Source of the DNA: Muntiacus reevesi
Taxonomy: Eukaryota; Chordata; Mammalia; Artiodactyla; Cervidae
DNA length: 64,000 bases
Assembly (NCBI RefSeq): GCF_963930625.1
Contig: NC_089249.1
Location: 124,652,480 to 124,716,479 of the forward strand
Direction: 5' to 3'
Shown: in pieces, positions 1-12,029 of the stretch
Layout: every line of letters begins with the position of its first letter
Numbering within the stretch: the first letter of the stretch is position 1
Made by a program: the position numbers and the translations under genes
The notes under the pieces: generated by a model
What the model was told of the DNA's origin: nothing
The model's database searches: none
What the model saw: only the letters and a program-made list of their open reading frames with translations

Positions 1-2082
1 ATGGACAGAAAACCCTTTAGCACAAGGGGTTGCAGAGAGTTGAACATGACCTAGCTGCTGAGAATGCACATGCGCACAGTCATATTTAAGTTCAGAATAG
101 TCATATATTGCTCAGGAGTTGCTGTATTGACAGTGCAGCTATCAAACATTTCTATCATTGCAGAAAGTCGTATTGGACACTGATGTTCTAGAGTTATATT
201 CTTCAAAATGAAAAATGCATACCTCACTGAAATCTTGTAAGAACTATAAATATTTACATATAATATATAATAAAAATTAGCATAATATTTGTTTAAAAAC
301 AATCAGCAAGCTCTAATTTTATGCTAATTCCTTAATCTCATTTTTATAGGATTTTGTATAGATCAATATAAAGATCTTTACTTTTCTGTATTTTCATACT
401 TTGAATATGTATTTCTGACCCTTTTTGCTCATATAGTACCACAAAATAGCTAAACTTTACTTAATGTATCACATTCTATATTTAAAGTATAACCATCCAA
501 TTTTATATTAAACAAACCTCAAGTAAATATTTTCATAACATATTGCTTTCACATAATTAAAAATACCTTGCTTAAATTGCTGTACTACTCTTGGCTGGGA
601 AGGAATTGGACTCGAGGAAATCTTCCGTTTTAAAGTTCATTGGTTTCTGAATTATTGAAGCACACTGAGTTTAAATTGAACTTAAAATTGGAAAAGTACT
701 CCTATTCCTTGCTTCTAGCTTAAAAATAGCCAAAACGTTTTTGCTCAAAGTAATGAGTCATTGGAATCCAGGAATTTTAAAGAATGTACAAAGTTTAGCT
801 TAACTCTGTTGTTTAGAGCTTTCAATGTATTCATGTAAATTAGAGGCCTAACACTAGGAGGAAGCTACTTTCAGAGACAAGTGTAGCCATGCGAGGACTG
901 AGAACGCACAGCCCCTCTACAGTTTTCATAATTATAGTTGAGTAGTTCAAGTGGACTGAATTCTATACTCATTCAATTAGTACCATAAATTCAATTCCCA
1001 TTTTATTATTTAAAGGGATATAAGTATATAGAAGTACATGTGTAGGCAGCAAATGTAACGTTGAGTGGAAATTGTCCTCTTTATAAGGACAGAAGAGAAT
1101 AAGTGCACTTAAATTCTATAGTAAATGGCACAACTGCAAGCTCTCTTTTTTATTCAGAATGTCTTAAAACATATTACTGTAATGTGTCTCTCAAACTCAC
1201 TGCCCCCTACACACCCTTATAGGATAATACTTTAAAATAAATAGCGATAATTAAGACAGTGGAGTTGTAGACTCACAGGGGAAAAAAAAAATGCTTTGTA
1301 ATTTTCCACTTCTTTCTATGGAAAGAGATAAAGTGCAACCTCCCTATGCTAAGTGAGTCAATTCCATAGAATCATTTCATAAACACTGGGGATGTTCTCT
1401 ATAGGTTGAGATGTTACCCATCCCACAATGGATGTTTGCTAAACTATAGAAATTGATGAGCTTATGGCAATATATCTAATGGAGGTCTGTGGGAATTCTT
1501 AGACAAAACTGTCACGTGGCCCATGGAGTTTGGAGAGCATGTTAAAAAAAAAAAAAAAAAAAGACTGATACATGACTCTCCACTATATAATTCTGAACAG
1601 TTGGGAGTCTGGCAGCTATAACTCACAAGCTGAGGTTAGGAGGAATAAAGGCAGTGGAAGAGCAAGCTAAATTTCCTTAGTTTGGTATCACAGGGATATC
1701 GGAGTTTCCCAACATCTACCAGAGAGTTACTGAAAAAGGTAGATGGTTAAAGTCATCCTGAAAGGTACTACACCCAAGAAAACAGACTACTGGGATGAGG
1801 GATTCTAGAAGTAAGGTTTCATAGAGTATTCATTGCAAGAGGCCAGGAGCTGAGGTGATGAGACCATAAAGGTTCATGGCTTAATTATGGAATCATCAGC
1901 TGTGAATATTCCTTAAAGGTTTCTAAGAGTTTCACAACTGTCCCCTATGAATGATAAAATTTCAATATTTCTCTTACAGAATGCCAATCACAAAATTCCT
2001 CTCTTTGCTTTGTGTTATGGCTCCTGACTCTATTCTAAAAGAGTTAGAAACAGCAGAAAACATACTGAGAAAGTAAAACTGT
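1..2082. other. AT-rich non-coding sequence, no recognised feature
   Basis: No reading frame of convincing length or composition and no repeat I can name, apart from one A tract at 1544-1562. The longest frame (83 codons, minus strand, 51-302) is in very AT-rich sequence and looks like chance. Confidence 0.6.
1544..1562 (+). repeat. poly(A) tract, 19 bp
   Basis: An uninterrupted run of 19 A. It could be the tail of an old retrotransposon, but I do not recognise an element upstream and see no clear flanking duplication. Confidence 0.8.
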
Positions 2083-2275
2083 GAGTCAGTCACATCAGAC
2101 TCTGTGGCCCCATAGACTGTGGCCTATCATGCTCCTCTGTCCATGGAATTCTCCAGGGAAGAATACTGGAGTGGGTAGCCATTCCCTTCTCCAGGAGATC
2201 TTCTTAACCCAGGGATCAAATCCAGCTCTCCTGGTTCACAGGCAGATTCTTTACAATCTGAGTGATAGCCAATTA
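2083..2275 (-). mobile_element. Bov-tA SINE, antisense
   Basis: Read on the minus strand this has the Bov-tA order: a tRNA-Glu-like head (the complement of the GGCTCAGATGGTAAAGAAT type), the ACTCCAGTATTCTTGCC core, then the BovB-like end GTCGGACACGACTGAG in degraded form. These SINEs are transcribed by RNA polymerase III from the tRNA-like head and are thought to be mobilised by BovB. Several substitutions mark it as an old copy. Confidence 0.9.
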
Positions 2276-2283
2276 ACAAAGTC

Positions 2284-2710
2284 ATGATAATTTCAGATGA
2301 ACAGCAGGGACTCAGTCATACATATACACATATCCATTCTCCCCCAAATTTCCTTCCCATCCAGGCTGCCATATAACATTGAGCAGAATTCCCTTTGCTA
2401 TACAGTAGGTCCTTATTGTTTATCTATTTTAATGGCAGTGTGTTCATGTTAATTCCCAACCTTGGCCACCCTTCCCTTCCAGCTTTCCCCATTCCTCCAG
2501 CAATCATAAGTTTTTTCTCTAAGTCTTTGAGTCTGCTTCTGTTCTGTAAATAAGTTCATTTGTATCATTTCTTTTTAGATTTCACATATAAGGGATGTCA
2601 TACAATATTATTCCTCCTCTGTCTGACTTACTTCACTCAGCATGACAATCTCTAGGTCAATACATGTTGCTGTAAATGCATTATTTCACTTTTTTTTTTT
2701 TTAAATGGCC
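2284..2710 (-). mobile_element. L1 3' end (artiodactyl type), antisense
   Basis: The minus strand reads as the terminal part of an artiodactyl L1: the stretch around AGTAAGTCAGACAGAGGAGG, the GGACCTACTGTATAGCA segment, and the AGCAGCCTGGATGGGAAGG-like block. Only a few hundred bp of 3' region are left, as expected for a 5'-truncated copy. A T-rich run at 2689-2702 lies near its upstream limit. It abuts the Bov-tA on its left within about 10 bp. Confidence 0.75.
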
Positions 2711-3424
2711 ATCTCTAAGCCTTGACTCAGACATGGCTGGAGTGAAGTGGAGGAGGAGTGGAGTAAAAACTACCTGTTGTGCATTATATATTATGAACTT
2801 TTAAGTGAGGACATGGCAAGCTGTTTTAATTCCTGAACATAACTTGAAAACTCTGGGATTTTCCTGAGATTCTGTCATAGGTCAGGTGAAAGTGTAAATC
2901 AAGCACGTTTGAAGGTGGGGGTTGCAGAAAAATAAAGGTGTTTCCTCATTGTTCCCTGAACAAATTTAAACCTTTCAATATATTTGTCACACACATAAAA
3001 ACCAAATTATTTTCTATATAACCATTTCAAAATGAGTGTCATTGATCAAAATTGGCAGTAGATGAGAGAAGATGGATGGCTGTTGATAATTCATCACTAC
3101 TACAAAAAGGAAGAAAAACACAGAAAATGCATTGAGTATGGGTTTGAATAGTTATCTTAGGTGTTTTGAGTCCGCTCAAACAATTTTTGTTCAACTCCAA
3201 TTTTAAAATCATTTTCTCTGATAGAGAAGTCAAACAGTTCTGTAACTATTTCTCTTAGAAATATGCTTAATTTTTCTTGTCTTTTCTTTTCACTTCCAGT
3301 GTAACTCAAAGGATTCTGTTTGTTGGTTTGTTTCCTTAAGTATTATCCTAACTCAAGAGTTAGCTTATACTAGGATATATCTTTCTTTCACCTTTCCTTA
3401 TAAAATTATGTTACACTGGTTTGT

Positions 3425-3427
<3 letters not shown>
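2711..3427. other. Unique AT-rich sequence
   Basis: No gene or repeat recognised. The 64-codon minus-strand frame at 3039-3233 has no recognisable similarity and I treat it as chance. Confidence 0.55.

Positions 3428-3459
<32 letters not shown>
3428..3459. repeat. (TA)n microsatellite, 32 bp
   Basis: Sixteen uninterrupted TA units. Pure dinucleotide arrays of this length are usually length-polymorphic. Confidence 0.95.
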
Positions 3460-3462
<3 letters not shown>

Positions 3463-3702
3463 CCTCTATATTTTGTATATGTTCTGCTAAAGTTTAAGAA
3501 ACTTAGACTTACCGAGAAACCTGAATGTTTTTAAATATCTGTACCTATTTTTCAGTTTCCTGAAATCATGAGTAATTATTTTGGATATCAGGTCAATAGC
3601 AGTCTACCAATATGATACACATTTTATCTTTTTTTTTTTAAAACAAACATTGTTAGCCTTTTAATTTTAAAAAATGTATTAATAAACTGTAGGTGTATGT
3701 AA

Positions 3703-4240
3703 CGCCTTGTTGTTGTTCAGTTGCTCAGTCATGTCTGGCTCTTTGTGACCCCATGGGTTGCAGCACTTCCTGTCTGCACATGAAGATTTCCCTGTCCTTC
3801 ACCATCTCCTGGAGCTTGATCAGTTTCATGTCCATTGAGTTGGTGATGCCATCCGACCATCTGGTCCTCTGTCATCCCCTTCTCCTCCTGCCTTCAATCT
3901 TTCCCAGCATCAGGGTCTTTTCTAATGAGCCAACTCTTGCATCAAGTGGCCAAAGTATTGGAGCTTCAGCTTCAACATCAGCCCTTCCAATGAATATTCA
4001 GGACTGATTCTTTTACGATTCATTGGTTTGATATCCCTGTAGTCCAAGGAGCTCTCAAGAGTCTTCTCCAATACCACAGTTCAAAAGCATCAATCCTTCA
4101 GCACTCAGCTTTGTTTATGGTCCAAATCTCACATCCATACATTAATACCAGAAAAAAATAGCTTTGACTAGACGAACCTTTATTGGTAAAGTAATGTCTC
4201 TGCTTTTAATACACTGTCTAGGCTTGTCCTGGAAATCCAT
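3703..4240 (-). mobile_element. BovB LINE 3' end, antisense
   Basis: The minus strand carries the 3' portion of BovB ORF2 (the segment whose consensus reads RRLLRVPWTARRSNQSILKE) and the 3' end. The plus strand starts with the GTTGTTGTTCAGTTGCTCAG tail, which matches the older BovB subtype ending. It is 5'-truncated and frameshifted. Plus-strand frames here are shadows of the element. Confidence 0.9.
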
Positions 4241-4650
4241 TTTTAAAAAATATTTATAAACTATTAACAATTGGGTAAATCTCTTCCAAATTCCTATCAA
4301 TTCCACTCTACCAAGAAATGTTTTCATATTAGTTAAAATACAAAATCCCATATTTTCATTTGGCAAGATATGACTAACAAAAAGAAAATAAACTGAAAAT
4401 GAAAAATTATGATTCACATATTTGCCTTGATGAAAGATTTTTCACAAAGCTGTATGTATATTTCTCCATATGGTTAGGCAGGATTTTGCATTTTCACAGG
4501 ATTTGCAGATGTTTCACTTTTAAAATAGGTATCTAAATATTTAGTCCCATTTTTCTACCTCTTTCTTGTGTAGATTTTTTTAGAAATATGCACACATTTT
4601 TGAAAAAAACTACTTGTGCTTATTTGCTCCTTCCCTTAGAACTTTGTTTC
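4241..4650. other. Unique AT-rich sequence
   Basis: Nothing recognised between two BovB copies. It is AT-rich with short T runs and no plausible coding frame. Confidence 0.5.
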
Positions 4651-6711
4651 ATTAGAAGACTCTCTTAAATTTGATGCAGCATTCCAAGTCTATGCCCCAA
4701 CCACTGATGCTGAAGAAGTTGAACAGTTCTGTGAAGACTTAGAAGACCTACAACTAACACCAAAAATAAATGTCCTTTTCATCATAGGTGATTGGAATGC
4801 AAAATAGGAAGTCAAGAGATACCTGGAGTAACAGGCAAGTTTGGCCAGGGAGTACAAACTGAAGTAGTGCAAAGGCTAACAGACTTTTGTAAAGAGAATG
4901 CACTGGTCATAGTAAACACCCTCTTGCAACAACACAAGAGACGACTCTATACATAGACATCACTAGATGGTCAATACTGAAATCAGATTTATTATATTCC
5001 TTGCGGGTAAAGATAGAGAAACTCCATACAGTCAGCAAAAACAAGACCAGGAGCTGACTGTGGCTCAAATCATGAGTTCCTTATTGCAAAATTCACAATT
5101 AAATTGAAGAGTGAAGGAAAAACCAGTAGGCCATGTAGGTATGAGCTAAGTCAAATCCCTTAGGATTATACAATGAAAGTGACAAATATATTCAGTGGGT
5201 TAAATCTGATAGACACAGTGCCTGCAGAACTATGGACAGAGGTTTTAACATTGTACAGAAGGCGGTGATCAAAATCATCCCCTAGAAAAAGTAGTGCGAA
5301 AAGGTAAACTTGTTGTCTGAGGAGCTCTTACTAACAGCTGAGAAAAGAAGAAAAGTGAACAACAAAGAAGAAAAGGAAAGACATATTCACCTGAATGTAG
5401 GGTTCTGAAGAAAGTCTCCTTAAGTGAATAATGCAAGCAAATAGATGGAAAAAATAGAATGGGAAAGACTAGAGACCTCTTTAAGAAAATTACAAATACC
5501 AAAGAAACATTTCATGCAAAGCTGGACACAATAAGGACAGAAGTGGTATGGACCTAACAGAAGCAGAAGTTATTAAGGAGAGGTGGCAAGAATATATAGG
5601 AAAACTACAAAAAAGGTCTTAATGACCCACATAACCAAGATGCTGTGATCACACACCTAGAGCCTTACATCCTGGAGTATGAAGTCAAGTGGGCCTTTGG
5701 AAGCATTACTACAAAGAAAGCTAGTTGAGGTGATGGAATTCCAGCTGAGCTCTTTCAAATCCTAAAAGATGATGATGTGTAAGTGCTGCACCCAATATGC
5801 CAGGAAATTTGGAAAACTCAGCAGTGACCACATGACTGAAAAAGGTTGGTTTTCATTTCAATCCCATAGAAGGGAAATGCCAAAGAATGTTCAAACTACC
5901 ACACAATTACACTCACTTCATATGTTACTGAAGTAATACTAAAACTCTTCAAGCTAGGCTTCAAGCATATGTGAACTAATTACTTCCAGATATACAAATT
6001 GATTTAGAAAAAGCAGAAGAACTAGAGGTCAAATATCCATTGGATCATGGAAAAAGCAAAATAATTTAAAAAATAAAGAAAAAAGAAAACCTACTTTTTC
6101 TTTACTGACTATACTATAAACTTTGTGTGCATTAGAACAAACTGTGAAAAATTCTTCGAGATGAGAATACTAGACCGCATTGCTTGCCCCCAGCAAAACC
6201 TGTATGCACATCAAGAAGCAACAGTCAGAACCAGACATGGAACAATTAACTGGTTCCAAATTGGGAAAGGAGTACATCAAGGCCGTATATTTTCACTCTG
6301 CTTATTTAACTTTTATGCAGTGTACATCATGAGAAATGCCAGGCTGGATGAAGCTTAAGCTGGAATCAAGATTGCAGGGAGAAATATCAATAACCTCAGA
6401 TATGCAGGTGCCACCTCCCTAATGGTAGAAAGCAAAGAGGGACTAAAGAGCCTCTTGATAAATGTGAAAGAGTAGAGTGAAAAATCTGGCTTAAAACTCA
6501 AAATTCAAAAATTGAAGATCATGGCATCTGGCCCCATCATATCATGGCAAATACATGGGGAAACAACGGAAACAGGGACAAACTTTGTTTTCTTGGGCTC
6601 CAAAATCACTGTGGATGATGACTGCAGCCATGAAATTAAAAGACGCTTTCTCCTTGAAACAAACACTCTGACAAGCCTAGACAACACATTAAAAAACAGA
6701 GACATTACTTT
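4651..6711 (+). mobile_element. BovB LINE, sense, segment 1 of 3 (endonuclease linker to RT)
   Basis: Degenerate sense copy that begins inside the endonuclease region (the SLRLCPN-like stretch at about 4690 corresponds to the YAPT motif) and runs through the central domain into the RT. The gene is dead: many stops and indels, and the RT catalytic box is Y-A-G-A instead of YADD (6401-6412), which removes both aspartates. The element continues after a Bov-tA at 6916-7087, and after a nested antisense BovB at 7879-8187. It is among the most diverged BovB copies in the window. Confidence 0.9.
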
Positions 6712-6915
6712 GAGTCTTTCCTGGTGGCTCAGCTGGTAAAGAATCCGTCTGCAAAGTGGGAAACCTAGGTTTGCACCCTGGGTTGGGAAGATCCACTGGA
6801 GAAAGGAAAGGCTACCTACTCTAGTATTTTGACTTGGAGTTTTCCATGGGCTACAGTCCATGGGGTAACAAAGAGTCAGACACTACTGAGCAACTCTCAC
6901 TTTCACTTTCACTTT
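6712..6915 (+). mobile_element. Bov-tA SINE inserted in BovB
   Basis: Sense Bov-tA with recognisable tRNA-like head (TGGTGGCTCAGCTGGTAAAG), core and GAGTCAGACACTACTGAGCA end, followed by a CTTTCA-rich tail. BovB sequence on both sides shows that it interrupts the LINE. The duplication is not clean: ACATT occurs at 6702-6706 and 6916-6920. Confidence 0.9.
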
Positions 6916-7087
6916 ACATTGACAACAAAGGTCCTTCTCATCAAAAGATATGGTTTTTGTAGCAATCATGTAGGGATGTGAGAGTTGTGCCACAAAGAAG
7001 TCTGAGCACAGAAAAACTGATGCTTTCAAACTGTTGTGTGGAAGAAGGCTACTGAGAGTCCCTTGGACAGCATGGAGATCTGATAGG
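6916..7087 (+). mobile_element. BovB LINE, sense, segment 2 of 3
   Basis: Continuation of the 4651-6711 copy after the SINE. It encodes the degraded region between the fingers/thumb and the C-terminal RVPW motif. It stops at the left duplication (TCTGATAGG, 7079-7087) of the nested antisense BovB. Confidence 0.88.
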
Positions 7088-7878
7088 TTCAGTTCAGTCA
7101 CTCAATTGTATCTGACTCTTTGCGACCCATTGAACTGCAGCATGCCAGACCTCTCTGTCCATCACCAACACCCGGAGTTCACCCAAACTCATGTCCATCG
7201 AATTGATGATGCCATCCAACCATCTCATCCTCTGTTGTCCCTGTCTCCTCCTGCCCTCAGTCTTTCCCAGCATCAGGGTCCTTTCCAATGAGTCAGTTCT
7301 TCGCATCAGGTGGCCAAAGTATTGGAGCTTCAGCTTCAACATCAGTCCTTCCAATGAACACCCAGGACTGATTTCCTTTAGGATGGACTGGTTGGATTCC
7401 CTTGCAATCCAAGGGACTCTCAAGGGTCTTCTCCAACACCACAGTTCAAAATCATCAATTCTTCAGCGCTCAGCTTTCTTTATAGACCAACTCTCACATC
7501 CATACATGACCACTGAAAAAATCATAACCTTGACTAGACAGACCTTTGTTGGCAAAGTAATGTCTAGGTTTTAAATATGCTATCAAGGTTGGGCATAACT
7601 TTTCTTCCAAGAAGTAAACGTTTTTTAATTTCATGGCTGCAATCACCATCTGCAGTGATTTTGGAGTCCAGAAAAATAAAGTCAGCCACTGTCTCCACTG
7701 TTTCCCCATCTATCTGCCATGAAGTGATGGGACCGGATGCCATGATCTTAGTTTTCTGAATGCTGAACTTGAAACCAACTTTTTCACTCTCCTCTTTCAC
7801 TTTCATCCAGAGGCTCTTTAGTTCTTCACTTTCTGCCAGAAGGGTGGTATCATATGCATATCTGAGGTTTCTGATTGG
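7088..7878 (-). mobile_element. BovB LINE 3' portion, antisense, nested in another BovB
   Basis: A 5'-truncated BovB inserted in opposite orientation into the older sense BovB. On the minus strand it runs from just after the RT catalytic box, through the GPITSWQIDGET stretch, to the 3' end near 7088. The duplication TCTGATAGG (7079-7087) and TCTGATTGG (7870-7878) brackets it, and deleting one copy rejoins the host BovB without loss or gain. It has frameshifts and stops, so no functional product. Confidence 0.92.
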
Positions 7879-8187
7879 TCAAGCCTAAAGGAAATCAACT
7901 CTGAATATTCACTGGAAGGACTGATGCTGAAGTTGAAGCTCCAATACTTTTGCCACCCAAAGCAAAGAGTGGACTCATTGGAAATGACCCTGATGCTGGG
8001 AATGACTGAGTGCAGGAAGAGAAGGGGCAGGGGCCAGAGAATGAGATGGTTGGATGGTATCCTGGACTCAGTGGACGTGAGTTTGAGCAAACTCTGGGAG
8101 ATAGTGAAAGACAAGGAAGCCTGGTTTGCTCCAGTTCACAGAATCGCAAAGAGTCAGACATGACTGAGCAACTGAACAGCAACAACA
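7879..8187 (+). mobile_element. BovB LINE, sense, segment 3 of 3 (3' end)
   Basis: The 3' terminal part of the copy that began at 4651. It carries the KLKLQYF and RMRWLDGI stretches with an AGTCAGACATGACTGAGCAA end and an AACAGCAACAACAAAC tail. Its join to segment 2 is restored if the nested element and one TSD copy are removed. Confidence 0.9.
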
Positions 8188-8735
8188 AACTTGGTTTTTA
8201 AGTAACTTTTTTTGGTTTGTTATAACTGATGTTAATCTTCATTAGATTATATTTAGAAAATTCAAGTTATATTTTCAGGAACAAATTACACTTTTATCTT
8301 AGGCCAAAAGAATGATAAGTTTTCACAATTTTTCCAAGATGTATTGATGCATTTGTATTCTTTGCTTGTAGAATGTAAAGATCTTCCAAACAAGATATAC
8401 ATGTTCATTTGTGCAATTTTCTCTTTCTGATATAGTTGTGTACAAATTCCCTATTTTGAATCTCATTTTATTAATAACAAATTGTACAAATTAATAACAA
8501 AAAGTCCAAACAAAAGACTTTAGCTTGGACATTGTGAACTTGACAACTTCATACCTGAAAACTTACATTGATAAAGAACAAATGAATTCTTCCATGTAAA
8601 ATAGTTTAACTCTACCACTTAATTATCCAATATACAATTGATACTTAATTTTACTAATTGTACCCAATTGTCCTAACAATGTAGTTTATACTGCATTGAA
8701 AAAATTTTATATCAATCCAAAATAATTCATTTTCA
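8188..8735. other. Unique AT-rich sequence
   Basis: No gene or named repeat seen. Short repeated motifs of the ATTAATAACAAA type occur at about 8470-8500, too short to be meaningful. Confidence 0.5.
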
Positions 8736-9098
8736 ATTGTGTTGGAGAAGGCTCTTGAGAGTCCCCTGGACTGCAAGGAGATTCAACCAGTCCATCCTAA
8801 AGGAGGTCAATCCTGGGTGTTCATCGGAAGGACTGATGCTGAAGCTGAAACTCCAATACTTTGGCCACCTCATGTGAAGAGTTGATTCATTGGAAAAGAC
8901 CCTGATGCTGGGAGGGATTGGGGGCAGGAGGAGAGGGGGACAACAGAGGATGAGATGGCTGGATGGCATCACTGACTCGATGGACATGAGACTGAGTAAG
9001 CTCCAGGAGTTGGTGATGGACAGGAAGGCCTGGAGTGCTGTGATTTATGGGTTCGCAAAGAGTTAGACATGACTGAGCGACTGATCTGAACTGAATTG
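8736..9098 (+). mobile_element. BovB LINE 3' end, sense
   Basis: Short 5'-truncated BovB that starts at the GTTGGAGAAGGCTCTTGAGA stretch and ends with GACTGAGCGACTGATCTGAA and a short CTGAATTGAA tail, the younger BovB subtype ending. The ORF2 C-terminal codons are interrupted by a stop near 8878. Confidence 0.93.
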
Positions 9099-9240
9099 AA
9101 TGTAATTTACTTTTCCACTCGAAATGTTTGTGAGATTCTACTATACTAGTTCAAGTGTTCTAATTCATACATTTTAATGTTTTATCTACAGAATTTATAC
9201 ATATAAATATAAACACATTCCCATATATATAAGTTTATCT

Positions 9241-9720
9241 CTAAATTCTCCTCCTGTTGACATTTAGGCCATTTCATACCCCTTTCTATCATTACACAGC
9301 ATGCTGTTATGATAACTTTTATAAATGTCTTTGTATGAATGTGTGTATATTTCCTTTTTGTTGTATTAACAGAAAAGTAATTGCTATTCATTTGGGTAGG
9401 CACCCCTATACTTGCAATAGATATTACCAAATTATTCTTCAAACCAGTTGTCCAATTTGTATTTCCAAAACAAAAGGATGAGTGTTCCTTGTACTTCATA
9501 TCTGCTGGTGGCTGGTAATTTCAGGCTTTTAAAGTTTTGACAATCTAAATTGCATAAATAAAATCACATTGTGATGTAATTTTTATTTTTGTGATTACCA
9601 GTGACACTGAGATTTTATGAAATGGACTTTCAACCATTTTTGTTTCATACTCTGTGACTTTCTTCATATTGTTCTGTGCACATAATTTTAAAGTTATTCC
9701 TCATTTTCTTATTTATTTGC
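9241..9720 (-). mobile_element. L1M-type LINE fragment, antisense (tentative)
   Basis: Read on the minus strand this resembles the 3' region of an old mammalian L1: the CATTTAGGCCATTTC segment near 9260, GATATTACCAAATTATTCTTC at about 9420, and the following CCAGTGACACTGAGATTTTA stretch. Divergence is high and exact limits are uncertain. Confidence 0.5.
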
Positions 9721-9814
9721 AGAAGACATACACTTGAGATAATAAAACTTCTTTATTTCATATACATTGAAAAATGTATCCAGCTTTTGTGGTCTTTAAT
9801 GGAAGGTTTTCTTT

Positions 9815-10725
9815 TCCTCCCCTTTTACACAGACTTTATTTTTCATAACAATTCTAGTTCACAGCAATATTGAGTAGAAAGTACAGAGTTCCCTGATTTC
9901 TCCTTCCCCTCTCCACAGGCTACCCCCACTATCAATATACCAAACTACAGCTTTATATTTATAAAAATCAGTGAAATTATGCTGACACGTTATTATTACC
10001 TAAGTCCATAATATACATTAAGGTTAATTCTTAGTGTTATACCTTCTTTCACAAATGTATAATATGTATCTAATATTACAGTATCATCCAGAAAGGTTTC
10101 ACTGCTCTAAAAACTCTGCATGTTCTGATTTTTCATCTTCACTTACCCTTCACCCATGCCAAATATTGGTCATTTAACTATATAGTTTTTGCCTTTTTTA
10201 GAATGTCATATAAAATCATAAAAGAGAAAATCTTCTCAGCTTGGCTTCTTTCCCTTAGTAAAATACTCTTGCTTTTTCATGGTTTGTTGGATCATTTCTG
10301 TTAAGTGCTGAATAATACTCCAGAGTCTGTGTGCAGCACAGTTAATTTCTCCATTCACCTGACGAAGGGCATTCAGCTACTGTAAACATCCATGCTCAGG
10401 TTTCTGTGTGGGCATATATTTCCAAAAATTTGGCTAAATAAAGTCGTGCAGTGACTGAATATTATGGTAAGAATGTTTAGTTTCATAGGTAACTAACAAA
10501 TTGTCTTTCAAAGTGGCAATATCATTTTTCATTCCTACCAGAAATGAGTAAAATTTCCTATTGTTCCACATCCTTGTCAGCATTTGCTGCAAGTGTTCTG
10601 ATTTTGGCCTTTTCAATAGATGTGCAGTGGTATCTCATTGTTTTAATTTTCATTTCCCCAAAGACATGATGTTCAACATCTTTCATAAGCTTTATTTACC
10701 AACTGTGGATGTTCATAGTTGGTAT
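9815..10725 (-). mobile_element. L1M LINE 3' region, antisense
   Basis: Recognised by a colinear series of old-L1 landmarks in reverse: TTCACAGCAATATTGAG-type start, GCCCTAAAAACTCTG-like segment near 10107, CAGAATGTCATATA-like segment at 10200, AGTGCTGAATAATACTCCAG at about 10305, and GATGTGCAGTGGTATCTCAT at 10619. The sense BovB that begins at about 10735 truncates it. It may form one disrupted element with 9241-9720. Confidence 0.8.
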
Positions 10726-10949
10726 GAACTATGGAGAAGTGCAGGTGAAGATGGACATGTGCTCATCTTCTCCTGTGAGAACTCCAAAATTACAGCTCAC
10801 TGCTGAATAACCATTCACGGGAGAATGTTGAATCCCCCCCAAAAAAGATACACTGCATCCAAGGGAAAAGGAGAAGCCCCAGCAAGACGGTAGAAGGAGC
10901 AAAACTGTGCTTAAAATCAAACCCCATACCCTCCAGAGACACTTGGAAG

Positions 10950-11370
10950 GCTCAAACAAAACCTTGTATGCACCAGGAGACCCCACAGAAACTGTGCTAG
11001 ACCTGCCTTTGAATGTTTGAGTGTCTCCTGTAGAGGTGCAGGTCAGCAGTGGCCTGCCCCAGGCGCGGGGGCTCTGGGTGAGGCAGACCTGGGTGTGGCA
11101 TAAGCCCTGCTGGAGGAGATCACCATTAACCCCACCATAGAGTCTCCAGAACTTAGATAGTACTGGGGAAACAGACTCTTGGAGGGCACAGACAAAACCT
11201 TGTGTGCACCAGGATCCAGGAGAAAGGAGCAGTGACCCCACAAGAGACTGACCCAGACTTGCCCGTGAGTGTCCAGGAGTCTCTAGCACAGGATGCTATT
11301 GGGTCAGTGGTGGCCTGCTGCAGGGTCAGGGGCACTGAGTGTGGCAGTGCATGCATGGGAGCTGTTAAAG
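10950..11370 (+). repeat. Two imperfect tandem monomers in the BovB 5' UTR
   Basis: The phrase AAACAAAACCTTGTATGCACC (about 10956) recurs as AGACAAAACCTTGTGTGCACC at about 11190, roughly 235 bp later. Each copy is followed by a CCCCACA..GAGACTG segment and then by CAGTGGCCTGC (11048) or CAGTGGTGGCCTGCTGCAG (11307). The copies differ at many places, so the duplication is ancient. Such monomers may carry promoter activity in LINEs; that is inference here. Confidence 0.7.
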
Positions 11371-12029
11371 TAGGTTGGCATTTTCTTCATTACCCCCACT
11401 CTAATTTGGTCTCAGGTCAAACAACAGGGAGGGAACAAAGCACCCTAAATCAGAAAATTGGTTTAAAGATTTGCTGAGCATGGTCTCACCCATCAGAACA
11501 AGACCCAGTATCCCCACAGTCAGTTTCTCCTAGCAGAAAGCTTCCATGTGCCTCTTACCCTAATCCTTCAGAGGGCAGACAGAATGAAAACCAATTCACA
11601 GAAAGCTAATCAAACTGATCACAAGGACCATGGCCTTGTCTAACTCAATGAAACTATAAGACACACCACGTAGATCCGCCCAAGACAGATGGGTCATGAT
11701 GGAGATTTTGGACAAATTGTAGTCCACAGGAGAAGAGAATGGCAAACCACTTCAGTAGTCTTGCCTTGAGAACCCCATGAACAGTATGAAAAGGCAAAAA
11801 GGTAGACACTGAAAGATGAACTCGCCAGCTTGGTAGGTGCCCAATATGCTACTGGAGAAAAGTGGAGAAATAACTCCCCAAGAATAAAGAGACAGAGCCA
11901 AAGCAAGAAAACAAAAAAAAATAAAAAACGCCCAGTTGTTGATATGACTGGTGATGGAAGTAAAGTCTGATGCTGTAATGAGCAATATTGCATAGGAACC
12001 TGAGTGTAAGGTTCATAAATCAAGGTAAA

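Noticed and set aside
10729..11289. 186-codon minus-strand open frame
   Set aside because: It lies antisense to the BovB 5' UTR monomers, which are GC-richer and so open by chance on both strands; no recognisable domain.
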